Below are positions 1 through 6,955 of a DNA stretch of 7,767 bases, piece by piece. A program made the translations under genes and the position numbers. Positions within the stretch are counted from its first letter, which is position 1. Every line of letters begins with the position of its first letter. The notes under the pieces are model-generated. The model was not told the origin of the DNA, ran no database searches, and worked only from the letters and a program-made list of their open reading frames with translations. Origin of the DNA: Desulfobacterales bacterium (lineage in GTDB: Bacteria > Desulfobacterota > Desulfobacteria > Desulfobacterales > JAUCGF01); NCBI GenBank assembly GCA_029940345.1, contig JAOZRC010000232.1:1-7767 (forward strand). Reading direction: 5' to 3'.

Positions 1-2
1 GG

Positions 3-1190
3 ATGGATAAAGCGCGCGTCATTCAGGGCCGTATTCAGTCAATACAGGCGGATGCACATAATTTTGAAGAGCAAGTCGCTCAACTGTACAGCCGTCTTTC
101 TACAAATATGCCGCCCCTACAAGGCTCAATCGAAATATTGGCCGATGACGTCAATGAAAATAATTTCAAACCGCCGGATGAGACGGCCGCTATTTTGCAG
201 GAACAGATGAATCAGGCGCTTACGGACGCAGCACGGCGTGAAGAGCTTGAGAAACAGCGTCGTGCTCTTGAAAAACGAATCACTACTGAAGAAAAAACGA
301 TTGACAAGATGACTTTCAGGCTGGAAGAATTGCAGCGTCAAGCTGGCGGTGAAACTGTTGAGGCGCTTCCGGAAATTGAAAACCGGTCGGCTTTGGCATA
401 CAAACTCAGAGACCGGATTGATCTCCTTGAAAATGAATTGGCTGAATATAGCGCCGGTGCGGATATTCATACTTTTATTAAAGATGTCGCGCAGACCGAT
501 GCCGATGCGCTGCCGGCTGAAACAGACGTGCTCAAACGACAGATTGGCGAACTCAACGAAAAGCGCTCCCAGGCAGATCAAACCATTGGCAGTGAAAAAA
601 AAACGCTTGAAACAATGGACGGTGGGACAGATGCATCCGAATTGGCGGAAAAATCGCAAGCGATTTTGGCCGAGCTGAACGAAGCCGTGGAACGCTATGC
701 CACGGTGCGGGTGGCGTCTGCGGTTTTACTTAAAGCCATTGAAAAATATCGCGAAACCCATCAAGGTGCCCTTTTGAAACGCGCCGGTGTGATTTTCAGC
801 CATTTAACGTTAAACCGCTTTAAAGGATTAGTGCCGGATTATGATGAAAAAGACAATCCTATTCTGATGGGCGTGCGGGCTACCATCATAAATAAGGGCG
901 GCGAAAAAATACCCACGCATGGAATGAGCAGCGGAACCGCCGATCAGCTTTACCTGGCGCTCAGACTGGCCGCCATCGAACAGCGCCTGATAACAAGCGA
1001 ACCCACGCCGCTTATTCTGGATGACGTTTTGATCAATTTTGATGACGCCAGAGCGTTGGCGGCGTTGGACATATTTTCCGAATTGAGCGCCAAAACCCAA
1101 ATAATTTTTTTCACTCACCATCGCCACCTGGTTAAACTGGCTCAGGCGCATTGCGATGCCCAGGTTCTTTTTTGCCATGAGTTGAATTAG
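3..1190 (+). CDS. SMC/Rad50-like coiled-coil ATPase, YhaN-like, C-terminal part (5' end outside window)
   Basis: This is the C-terminal 395 residues of an ABC-type coiled-coil ATPase. Residues 1 to about 240 are charged, Glu/Lys/Gln-rich and heptad-like, as in the coiled coil of SbcC/Rad50/YhaN proteins. The C-terminal nucleotide-binding half follows: an ABC signature at 307-323 (GMSSGTADQLYLALRLA), a Walker B segment at about 335-341 (TPLILDD), a D-loop region (NFDDARALAALDIF) and a switch histidine in FFTHH at about 369-373. The Walker A lobe normally sits at the N-terminus, so it must lie upstream of the window. The frame is open to the left edge, and I take the ATG at position 3 as internal. 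In related systems such an ATPase pairs with an SbcD/YhaO-like phosphoesterase and acts on DNA ends; that partner is not visible here. Family assignment to YhaN rather than SbcC is from the C-terminal style only. The next gene starts 59 bp downstream, so co-transcription is possible but unproven. Confidence 0.82.
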   Translation: MDKARVIQGRIQSIQADAHNFEEQVAQLYSRLSTNMPPLQGSIEILADDVNENNFKPPDETAAILQEQMNQALTDAARREELEKQRRALEKRITTEEKTIDKMTFRLEELQRQAGGETVEALPEIENRSALAYKLRDRIDLLENELAEYSAGADIHTFIKDVAQTDADALPAETDVLKRQIGELNEKRSQADQTIGSEKKTLETMDGGTDASELAEKSQAILAELNEAVERYATVRVASAVLLKAIEKYRETHQGALLKRAGVIFSHLTLNRFKGLVPDYDEKDNPILMGVRATIINKGGEKIPTHGMSSGTADQLYLALRLAAIEQRLITSEPTPLILDDVLINFDDARALAALDIFSELSAKTQIIFFTHHRHLVKLAQAHCDAQVLFCHELN

Positions 1191-1249
1191 GTTTCAGTGT
1201 GTAATGTCCGGCAGCAATACCCTGACATCTGGAACAAGAGGCGTTTAAA

Positions 1250-2494
1250 ATGAATCAGCAAAAAACAACACCCTCATCATCACAGCAATTACGTCAACTG
1301 CTTCACTACTGGTTTGTTCAATACAATCCGCTTTATTTTTTTAGCGCCCTTTGCGTTTTACTCGGCATGTTCCTGATCACCCGGGAACTGCCCCAGTTGA
1401 ATTGGCAGCGGGGTCATATCTTTACCAGCGCCGTGATGCAGGTGTACGAACTGATCTTAATTGCCGGTGCGGCCCTGTTGTTCCGGGGCGCGTCGCAATA
1501 TCGACCATCTGTGATCCTGGGGCTGCTGGCCATCTTTTTTATGTTTGATTGTACGCTGCAAACCGAAGGATTGGCATCGGTTAGCCTCTTATATGCAGTG
1601 ATGTGGAGCGGTATGATTCCCGTTAAGATCACCGCGTTGGTATATGCATTCAGACTTAGGCCGTCGTGGGCGTTTTGGGTGATCCCCACCCTGGCTGGAA
1701 GCGGCATTGCCGTGGTGCCGCACTTAATGCGACCGAGCGCATCTGTAAACCTGACCATCTTGATAATGGCAATCTGGTTCGGCCTCCTGTTAGCATCGGT
1801 AGTGATTGAGAAGCGTCCGTTGATCCGATGCACCGTCGAACTGGATGACTGGGGGCATTCCGTTTTAAGAAAATCGATAAGAGCTGCCTGGATGCTCTGG
1901 TGCGGTTTTTATTTCTATCATCTGATTGTTTGGGATCAATTATTTGGCGTACTGCCGGGTCTGGTGCGATTCGCGCCGCTGGCAGTCATTATACCGCTGT
2001 TTAATAAAAAAGAACATCATGCCTGGATTGGCGGCTGTGTTGCTATCGCCGTTGCATTTGGGAATCCGCCCGCAGTTGCGCCCACGGCTTTGGGTGTGGG
2101 GCTTTTCCTGGGACACTTGGCGTGGCGGCGATCGCAACCGCGTCTGTTCGTGGGAGCTGTCAGCGCATTTTATATTGCCTGCCAGACCATCGGATGGCAA
2201 CAGTGGCCGTTGCCGCCGTTGAACCTGGCGGTCAGCCTGATCACTGCCGCGCTTTTACTCCTGATCGCCTGGCGTTTACGGATGCCTTGCGCCCTTCTAC
2301 CGTTGATTTTCGGGTTGATGCCCGCAATTATCAAGTATATGCCGTTGATCATTCGGTTGTTAAAAACGTTAAGCGGATTCGAATGGGGGATTATTTTTTT
2401 GCTCATGGGCTTTGTCGCACTGGTGGTCGGGATTGCGGTGAACTGGAGTATGCGAGGAACAGATGAACATCCAACATCGAATACTGACACCTAA
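1250..2494 (+). CDS. polytopic integral membrane protein of unknown family
   Basis: I do not recognise the family. The 414-residue protein is hydrophobic almost throughout, with about 12 likely membrane helices (around residues 27-43, 60-80, 87-101, 109-133, 140-158, 168-186, 210-226, 238-250, 259-290, 299-315, 325-341, 347-366 and 379-398; a few may merge). The N-terminus (1-20) is polar and Gln/Ser-rich, followed by WFVQYNPLYFFSALCVLLG. No catalytic motif is obvious. The start ATG at 1250 has an AGAGG-type ribosome site 8 nt upstream, and no better start lies in frame. The stop is 14 bp before the actin-like ATPase gene, so it probably belongs to the same operon, and a role as membrane anchor or lipid-linked-substrate partner for the cell-wall genes downstream is inference only. 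Its last ten residues (DEHPTSNTDT) are encoded by, or lie just after, a scattered heptamer repeat, so the native C-terminus was probably different. Confidence 0.85.
   Translation: MNQQKTTPSSSQQLRQLLHYWFVQYNPLYFFSALCVLLGMFLITRELPQLNWQRGHIFTSAVMQVYELILIAGAALLFRGASQYRPSVILGLLAIFFMFDCTLQTEGLASVSLLYAVMWSGMIPVKITALVYAFRLRPSWAFWVIPTLAGSGIAVVPHLMRPSASVNLTILIMAIWFGLLLASVVIEKRPLIRCTVELDDWGHSVLRKSIRAAWMLWCGFYFYHLIVWDQLFGVLPGLVRFAPLAVIIPLFNKKEHHAWIGGCVAIAVAFGNPPAVAPTALGVGLFLGHLAWRRSQPRLFVGAVSAFYIACQTIGWQQWPLPPLNLAVSLITAALLLLIAWRLRMPCALLPLIFGLMPAIIKYMPLIIRLLKTLSGFEWGIIFLLMGFVALVVGIAVNWSMRGTDEHPTSNTDT
2458..2482 (+). repeat. degenerate period-7 repeat, copy 1 (inside the 3' end of the membrane-protein gene)
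   Basis: The stretch begins AACAGATGAACATC and continues as heptamers of the form [G/C]AACATC. Its first 14 bases are identical to those at 5807-5820, and nine bases after the next position (AACATCGAA) also match. Here the repeat is translated as the C-terminal tail of the membrane protein, and the stop codon comes 10 bp after it. Confidence 0.7.
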
Positions 2495-2495
2495 C

Positions 2496-2500
2496 AAGGA
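2496..2500 (+). promoter_or_regulatory. ribosome binding site for the actin-like ATPase gene
   Basis: AAGGA sits 8 nt before the ATG at 2509, just after the stop of the upstream gene. It supports the 2509 start and close coupling of the two genes. Confidence 0.65.
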
Positions 2501-2508
2501 ATTGACAG

Positions 2509-3579
2509 ATGAATACGATAAATGAAAAATTGCCGTCTGATGAAAGCAAAAGGTCTAAAGGGAGCATTCCTGGTGAACCGCTGTCAACAGGCCCCTTAGG
2601 CATTGATATCGGCACAGCCAATATAGTGGTTGCGCAAAAAAGAGGAGAGCGCGAGATTACGCGCGTTCAATTGAATGCCTTTTACACGCTCTCTTATTCC
2701 CGTATGACCGAAATTGCCCTTCTAAATGAAGGCGGCATGTTTGTCAAAGCCAATGGCAAACTTCATGCGTTGGGGTATCAGGCTGAAAATTTCGCCAATA
2801 TTGTCGGTGGTGAGCTCAAACGACCCATTGCCGGCGGGATTTTAAACGCCAAGGAAGAGGATACGACCTTTATTATCAAAGGGCTGCTTGATAAACTGAT
2901 CTCGAATGCGCCGGTTGAAAACATGAAAATATGTTTCAGTGTCCCCGGTGAACCGATTGACAGCGCTGCTTCTATTTTTTACCATGAAGCGATCATCAAA
3001 AAATATCTCGAACAAAAGGGCTATCAGGCTGAATCCGTGAATGAAGGTCTGGCCGTTGTCCTGTCCGAATTGGCGGCCAATAACTACACCGGCATCGGCA
3101 TCAGTCTGGGGGGCGGCATGTGCAATGTCTGTTTTGCCTATCTGGCGGTGCCCGTGGTTAGCTACAGCATCCGCAAAGGCGGCGATTACATTGACGCCAT
3201 GTCCGCTGAGGCGGTGGGGGAAACGCCGGGCAAAGTCCGTATCGTTAAAGAACTCCAACTGAATCTCGCCAAAGCACCAGTGGACAAAATCCAAACCGGT
3301 TTGCACATTTATTATGAACAACTTTTTGGAATCCTGGCAAAAAGTTTACAAACCCAACTGGGATCGACGGACCGCATACCGCTTCTTCGCAAAGGCATCC
3401 CGCTTGTGCTTAGCGGCGGCGCGGCTGCGCCTCCGGGCGCAGTGGAAAAATTTAAACAGGCCTTGGATGCCATTCGTCTGCCTGTCTCCATTTCTGATAT
3501 TATCCTTGCCAAACAGCCGTTACTCACCACCGCGCGAGGTGCGCTTCAAAACATTTTATCCGTCGAATCGGGTAAATGA
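2509..3579 (+). CDS. divergent actin-fold ATPase, MreB/Hsp70-like
   Basis: This 356-residue protein shows the order of motifs of the actin/Hsp70/MreB superfamily. A phosphate-1 loop is at 31-40 (GIDIGTANIV, very like MreB GIDLGTANT), a VPGEP segment at about 145-149, a NEG segment at 178-180 where MreB has its catalytic EP loop, a phosphate-2 loop at about 195-203 (GIGISLGGG), a GGDYIDA element at 224-230 as in MreB GGDxxD, and an adenosine loop at 310-320 (VLSGGAAAPPG). It is cytoplasmic, with no signal peptide, and a polar N-terminal extension of about 28 residues precedes the fold. In phosphate 2, the Asp found in MreB-type VDIGGGT is Ser199 and the following Thr is Met, so ATP hydrolysis may be altered. 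Its gene overlaps the penicillin-binding-protein gene by 4 bp (ATGA), which points to a cell-wall or shape role. PilM-like or other actin-fold scaffolds are alternatives; I am sure of the superfamily, not of the subfamily. Confidence 0.85.
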   Translation: MNTINEKLPSDESKRSKGSIPGEPLSTGPLGIDIGTANIVVAQKRGEREITRVQLNAFYTLSYSRMTEIALLNEGGMFVKANGKLHALGYQAENFANIVGGELKRPIAGGILNAKEEDTTFIIKGLLDKLISNAPVENMKICFSVPGEPIDSAASIFYHEAIIKKYLEQKGYQAESVNEGLAVVLSELAANNYTGIGISLGGGMCNVCFAYLAVPVVSYSIRKGGDYIDAMSAEAVGETPGKVRIVKELQLNLAKAPVDKIQTGLHIYYEQLFGILAKSLQTQLGSTDRIPLLRKGIPLVLSGGAAAPPGAVEKFKQALDAIRLPVSISDIILAKQPLLTTARGALQNILSVESGK

Positions 3580-5807
3580 CTGCCCCGAATCTAATTGGCT
3601 CATCCAATCAGCCCTTGGGACCTCGCACAGTCATTATTCATTCGCCGGATGAAATCCGTGGCCGTATCATTGCGGAAACGCTGAAAGCACGCGGTGTCAC
3701 GGTTTATGAGTGCCTGACGTTAGCAGATGTGGACGTGGCGCTTGAACATGGTTCCTCCCAGGTAGTCATCCTTGACACTTGTCGCCATCTGACCGCTTTC
3801 ATGCCCTTTTTAACCCGTTTTTCCCAAAAAGAGCGCGCCGGCAAACTCCGTTTAGCCGTGATACTGCAATCCGAAGAATCTGTCTGCGGGCCGTTGCAGG
3901 ATTTGAAATTCCGACGTCTGTTCTGCCTCCCGGATCCCATAGACCCGGAAAAGATAGCGGATTTGGCACGACAGGCGCGTCCTTCGATCATTCTCATTAT
4001 CATCGCCTTTTTAAAAAACCGGATGCTTCAAGCAATACGTCTGTTTTTTAAATGTCTGATGGTTTTATTCATCCTGGCCATCGGGCTGATAGGCGGTTAT
4101 ATTGTCACCTGCATCACCACACTTCCCCCGACCGAAGCGCTTGAGAACTACACGCCCTTTCAATCCACCAAAATATACTCACTGGACAATGTGCTTCTCA
4201 CCGAATTTTATATACAACGACGCACCTACACACCACTTGCCCAGATTCCGCCGCATGTCAGGCAGGCCATTATCGCTGTTGAAGACACCCGTTTTTATCA
4301 ACACAATGGTATTGATATCGTTCGAATCGGCGGCGCGCTCATTGCCGATTTGAAAGATCGGTCGTTTGCCCAGGGAGCCAGTACGATCACCCAGCAATTG
4401 GCCAAAATGCTCTTTCTGAAACCGGACAAAACAATCACGCGTAAAGTCAAAGAGATTGCGTTATCATTTAAAATTGAAAAAAAATATACCAAAGACCGCA
4501 TCCTGGAGATGTATCTCAACCAGGCCTATTTCGGTGCAAGGGCGTACGGCGTCGAAGCGGCCTCACAAACCTATTTTGGCAAACCGATCACCGCAGTGAG
4601 CATATCGGATGCCGCCCTGTTGGCCGGATTGCTGAAAGCGCCCTCTCTATTTTCACCCTATAAAAATCCCCAAAAAGCGCTTAAACGGCGCAACCTTGCT
4701 TTAAAACAGATTGCAGCGTCTGATTTTATCAATTACGGCGTTTATAAGCAAGCCCTGATAGCGCCGATGCCGGAAAAATTTCACGGGCGCAAATATAAAG
4801 CGCCCTATTTTGCAGATTATTGCCGCACTGTTTTAGAACCGAAATTGGGCGACCGCCTGTTTTCTTCAGGCCTTAAAGTTTACACCACGCTGGATTACAA
4901 GATGCAGGAGATTGCCGAAAGAGCAGTCCATCGTGGCCTTGACGAGCTGGAAAAGCGTTGTGAAAAAGGTCTCCAGGCCGGCTTGCTGGCCGTCGAGTTA
5001 ACCACCGGACGCATCCGTGCCATGGTGGGAGGCCGTGATTTCTGGACATCCCAGTTTAATCGTGTCACCCAGGCCAAACGTCAGCCCGGTTCCGCTTTTA
5101 AACCCATCGTCTATTTGACAGCGCTGAACCGGGGATATAAACCGGGAGATACGATTCAGGATGTTGAAACAAGCTACATATCAGATAGCAACCAGACTTG
5201 GACGCCGCGAAATTACACCGGCGTGTATCATGGAACGGTAACGCTAAGACGGGCCTTGGCGCATTCATACAATGCCGCCGCCGTGAACCTCTCCACCCGG
5301 TTGGGGATTAAAAATGTAATCAAAACAGCCCAACGACTGGGTGTTTCCAGTGAGATCAAACCGTATTTGTCGTCAGCCCTGGGCGCGTCCGAAATCACTC
5401 TTTCAGAACTGGTGTATGTATATGCGACCTTTGCAACCGGCAACCGTATGGAACCGGTCATAATCAATCGTATTATTGACCGCAACACCTTAACCATAAC
5501 CGAACCGCGTTCCACTGGCGCCAAGGTTGTGGGTGATCAGGAACGGGCCTATCTGAAAGCACTTTTAAGAGCGGTGATCTTGCAAGGCTCGGGCCGGAAG
5601 GCGGCGGTGCTCAACCGCGAGGTGTATGGCAAAACCGGCACAACCAATGGATATGTGGATGCCTGGTTTATCGGTTTTGATGATCTCCTGGCTGTGGGCG
5701 TCTGGGTCGGACGAGATACGTTAACGCCCATTGGTGAAGGCGAATCCGGCTCCAAAGCGGCACTGCCGATATGGATTGAGTTTATGAAAGGTGTGCGGGC
5801 GCAGTGA
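3576..5807 (+). CDS. class A penicillin-binding protein (glycosyltransferase + transpeptidase) with N-terminal pseudo-receiver domain
   Basis: This bifunctional peptidoglycan synthase polymerises lipid II and crosslinks the strands in the periplasm. In the 743 residues, about 16-135 form a receiver-like alpha/beta domain (TVIIHSPDE, VVILDT with Asp67, LRLAVILQSE, LPDPIDPEKI), and a hydrophobic stretch and membrane helix follow at about 137-145 and 155-180. The family 51 glycosyltransferase domain spans about 195-365: EDTRFYQHNG with catalytic Glu236, QGASTITQQLAK, then RKVKE with Glu293 and YLNQAYFG. The transpeptidase domain spans about 435-740: SAFK with nucleophile Ser506 and Lys509, SYN at 564-566 and KTG at 686-688. 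All catalytic motifs are intact and the C-terminus is typical of PBP1A-like proteins. Ordinary PBP1A proteins have only a short cytoplasmic tail before the helix, so the roughly 135-residue head is unusual. The ATG overlaps the upstream stop (ATGA), implying translational coupling with the actin-like protein. An internal Met150 (ATG at 4023) could give a normal-length PBP but lacks a clear ribosome site. Confidence 0.93.
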   Translation: MTAPNLIGSSNQPLGPRTVIIHSPDEIRGRIIAETLKARGVTVYECLTLADVDVALEHGSSQVVILDTCRHLTAFMPFLTRFSQKERAGKLRLAVILQSEESVCGPLQDLKFRRLFCLPDPIDPEKIADLARQARPSIILIIIAFLKNRMLQAIRLFFKCLMVLFILAIGLIGGYIVTCITTLPPTEALENYTPFQSTKIYSLDNVLLTEFYIQRRTYTPLAQIPPHVRQAIIAVEDTRFYQHNGIDIVRIGGALIADLKDRSFAQGASTITQQLAKMLFLKPDKTITRKVKEIALSFKIEKKYTKDRILEMYLNQAYFGARAYGVEAASQTYFGKPITAVSISDAALLAGLLKAPSLFSPYKNPQKALKRRNLALKQIAASDFINYGVYKQALIAPMPEKFHGRKYKAPYFADYCRTVLEPKLGDRLFSSGLKVYTTLDYKMQEIAERAVHRGLDELEKRCEKGLQAGLLAVELTTGRIRAMVGGRDFWTSQFNRVTQAKRQPGSAFKPIVYLTALNRGYKPGDTIQDVETSYISDSNQTWTPRNYTGVYHGTVTLRRALAHSYNAAAVNLSTRLGIKNVIKTAQRLGVSSEIKPYLSSALGASEITLSELVYVYATFATGNRMEPVIINRIIDRNTLTITEPRSTGAKVVGDQERAYLKALLRAVILQGSGRKAAVLNREVYGKTGTTNGYVDAWFIGFDDLLAVGVWVGRDTLTPIGEGESGSKAALPIWIEFMKGVRAQ

Positions 5808-5853
5808 ACAGATGAACATCGAACATCGAACTTCCAACATTCAACGTTGAATG
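5807..5853 (+). repeat. degenerate period-7 repeat, copy 2, ending in a 16-bp palindrome
   Basis: The repeat starts on the last base of the PBP stop codon with AACAGATGAACATC and runs as about six heptamers (gaacatc, gaacatc, gaacttc, caacatt, caacgtt, gaatgga). The last part contains CATTCAACGTTGAATG, a perfect 16-bp palindrome at 5838-5853. It has no T-run after it, so I do not call it a terminator. Confidence 0.75.
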
Positions 5854-5960
5854 GAAAAAAGGTGCATCCCAGACAGCGGAGTCTCCGGAAGGCTATTAAA
5901 TATTTGGCATTGTTAGAGGGGGGCGATTGTGACTGGGAGTTGAAATGCTGAATGAAAAAA
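5854..5960. other. noncoding spacer between two heptamer-repeat copies
   Basis: About 107 bp with no credible gene. It includes a short inverted repeat CGGAG-T-CTCCG at 5877-5887, a run of six G at 5920-5925 and an A-rich end just before the next repeat copy. Together with the flanking repeats it may be one composite scattered element; I cannot define its ends from a single copy. Confidence 0.4.
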
Positions 5961-6000
5961 ATGAACATCCAACATCGAACTTTCAACATCGAACATCGAA
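5961..6000 (+). repeat. degenerate period-7 repeat, copy 3, abutting the cas1 remnant
   Basis: Begins ATGAACATCCAACATCGAAC and continues as heptamers (tttcaac, atcgaac, atcgaa) in the same orientation as the other two copies. The cas1-like reading frame begins to make sense directly after it (about 6001), so the repeat marks the breakpoint of the truncated gene. Confidence 0.72.
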
Positions 6001-6843
6001 TTAAATCGGTTTCTGGCCGGTAAAGGCGTGGAAGTCGCCTTTCTATCAACGTATGGCAAACTGAAATATCGTCTTGCACCGGAACTGACTAAAAACATTT
6101 ACCTCCGCATGGCCCAGCATAACCGATACCGTGACCCGGAATTTAAAATCAAAATCAGCCAGGCATTTGTATAAGCAAAAATTAAAAATCAACGCATTTT
6201 TCTGATCCGGTACCAGAGAAACCAGCCTGATATCGATTTGAATAAAGCGATTGAAAGTTTGAAGACCGGTATTCGACAAGCAACCTCCAAAACTCGTGCA
6301 GAACAACTGCGGGGCGTCGAAGGCAATGCCAGCCGCATTTTTTTTAAAGCGTTCGGCCAGTTGCTTTTAAACGGCTTCGAATTGAAAAAACGGGAATACC
6401 ATCCACCGCCGGACCCGGTCAACGCGATGTTAGTGTTTGCCTATATGATGGTGTTTAACGAACTGAGCAGCATGCTTGAAGCTTTCGGTTTTGATTCTTA
6501 CATCGGGTTTTTACATGAAATCAAATATGGCCGCAAATCATTGGCCAGCGACCTGATTGAAGAATTACGAAGTCCGGTGGCTGAACGCCTCGTGCTATAC
6601 CTTATTAATAAGGGCGTGATTAAAACAAATCAGTTTACCAAAAAAGATAAAGGTGTTATTATGGACGATAGAGCTAGAAAAAACTTTCTGGCTAACTATG
6701 AAAAATTTGTGACATCCGATTTCATTGATGCCAAAACCGAAAAGTATATCAATTTTCGACAAGTCATCCGGGAAAGGATCGAACAATTGGAGCGGGCCGT
6801 GATCAATAACGAACCCTATTCGCCATTTATCCTGCACGCCTGA
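6001..6843 (+). pseudogene. cas1: cas1 pseudogene (5'-truncated, in-frame TAA)
   Basis: Cas1 is the metal-dependent integrase that inserts new spacers at the leader end of CRISPR arrays. The frame from 6001 reads LNRFLAGKGVEVAFLSTYGK, which matches the end of the Cas1 N-terminal beta domain. It runs 57 codons to a TAA at 6172-6174, then continues in the same frame for 222 codons with no frameshift (AKIKNQRIFLIRYQRN directly follows the stop). The catalytic-domain marks are present: GVEGNASR with Glu at 6319-6321, PPPDPVNAML, GFLH with His at 6514-6516, and SLASDLIEELRSP with Glu codons at 6559-6564. Cas1 is usually about 330-340 residues, so roughly the first 55-60 are missing. A 201-residue ORF from TTG at 6238 covers the catalytic half, but it starts inside a helix region and has no ribosome site. 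A single nonsense change plus loss of the 5' end fits a recent pseudogene. No cas2 or effector genes flank it. Confidence 0.88.
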
Positions 6844-6862
6844 TTGTTCATTCCTTAACTAT

Positions 6863-6890
6863 TTGATATTAATTCAACTTATGCTAAATT
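6863..6890 (+). promoter_or_regulatory. possible sigma-70-type promoter in the leader
   Basis: TTGATA at 6863-6868 resembles a -35 box, and TAAATT at 6885-6890, 16 bp downstream, matches four of six bases of a -10 box. In AT-rich DNA such matches are common, so this is only a candidate for driving pre-crRNA transcription toward the array. Confidence 0.25.
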
Positions 6891-6909
6891 TAATGAAAAA
6901 CGTTAAAAT

Positions 6910-6955
6910 TTGCGAGAACCTCGCAACCCCCTGAAAACGGGGGAGATCCTCGCAA
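6910..6955 (+). promoter_or_regulatory. leader inverted repeats able to form two alternative structures
   Basis: TTGCGAG (6910-6916) is followed after AAC by its perfect complement CTCGCAA (6920-6926), giving a 7-bp hairpin. The same left arm can instead pair with a second CTCGCAA at 6949-6955, enclosing an independent CCCCC (6927-6931) / GGGGG (6939-6943) hairpin with a 7-nt loop. There is no T-run after it, so it is not a standard terminator. It may be a protein-binding site in DNA or a structure in the leader RNA. Confidence 0.6.

Noticed and set aside
126..659. 177-codon open frame on the minus strand within the YhaN-like gene
   Set aside because: Phe/Cys-rich product antisense to a convincing coiled-coil coding frame; no ribosome site or recognisable domain.
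4023..5807. Separate PBP gene starting at Met150 with the receiver-like domain as its own gene
   Set aside because: The frame is continuous with no stop, no ribosome site is seen before 4023, and the ATGA overlap supports the 3576 start; kept as an alternative start only.
5838..5853. 16-bp palindrome after the PBP gene as a terminator
   Set aside because: No T-run follows on the + strand, and on the minus strand the T-run precedes the stem; it belongs to the heptamer repeat.
5549..6079. 176-codon open frame on the minus strand across the heptamer repeats
   Set aside because: Its sequence is the antisense of the PBP 3' end plus repeat-derived VRCWMF-like peptide; this pattern is produced by the period-7 repeat.
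6172..6174. Programmed read-through or recoding of the TAA in cas1
   Set aside because: TAA is not the codon used for pyrrolysine or selenocysteine, no recoding structure is evident, and the 5' end of the gene is also missing.
6238..6843. 201-residue protein starting at TTG, as a short functional Cas1
   Set aside because: Cas1 homology continues upstream in the same frame through the TAA, no ribosome site precedes the TTG, and Cas1 needs its N-terminal domain for dimer formation.
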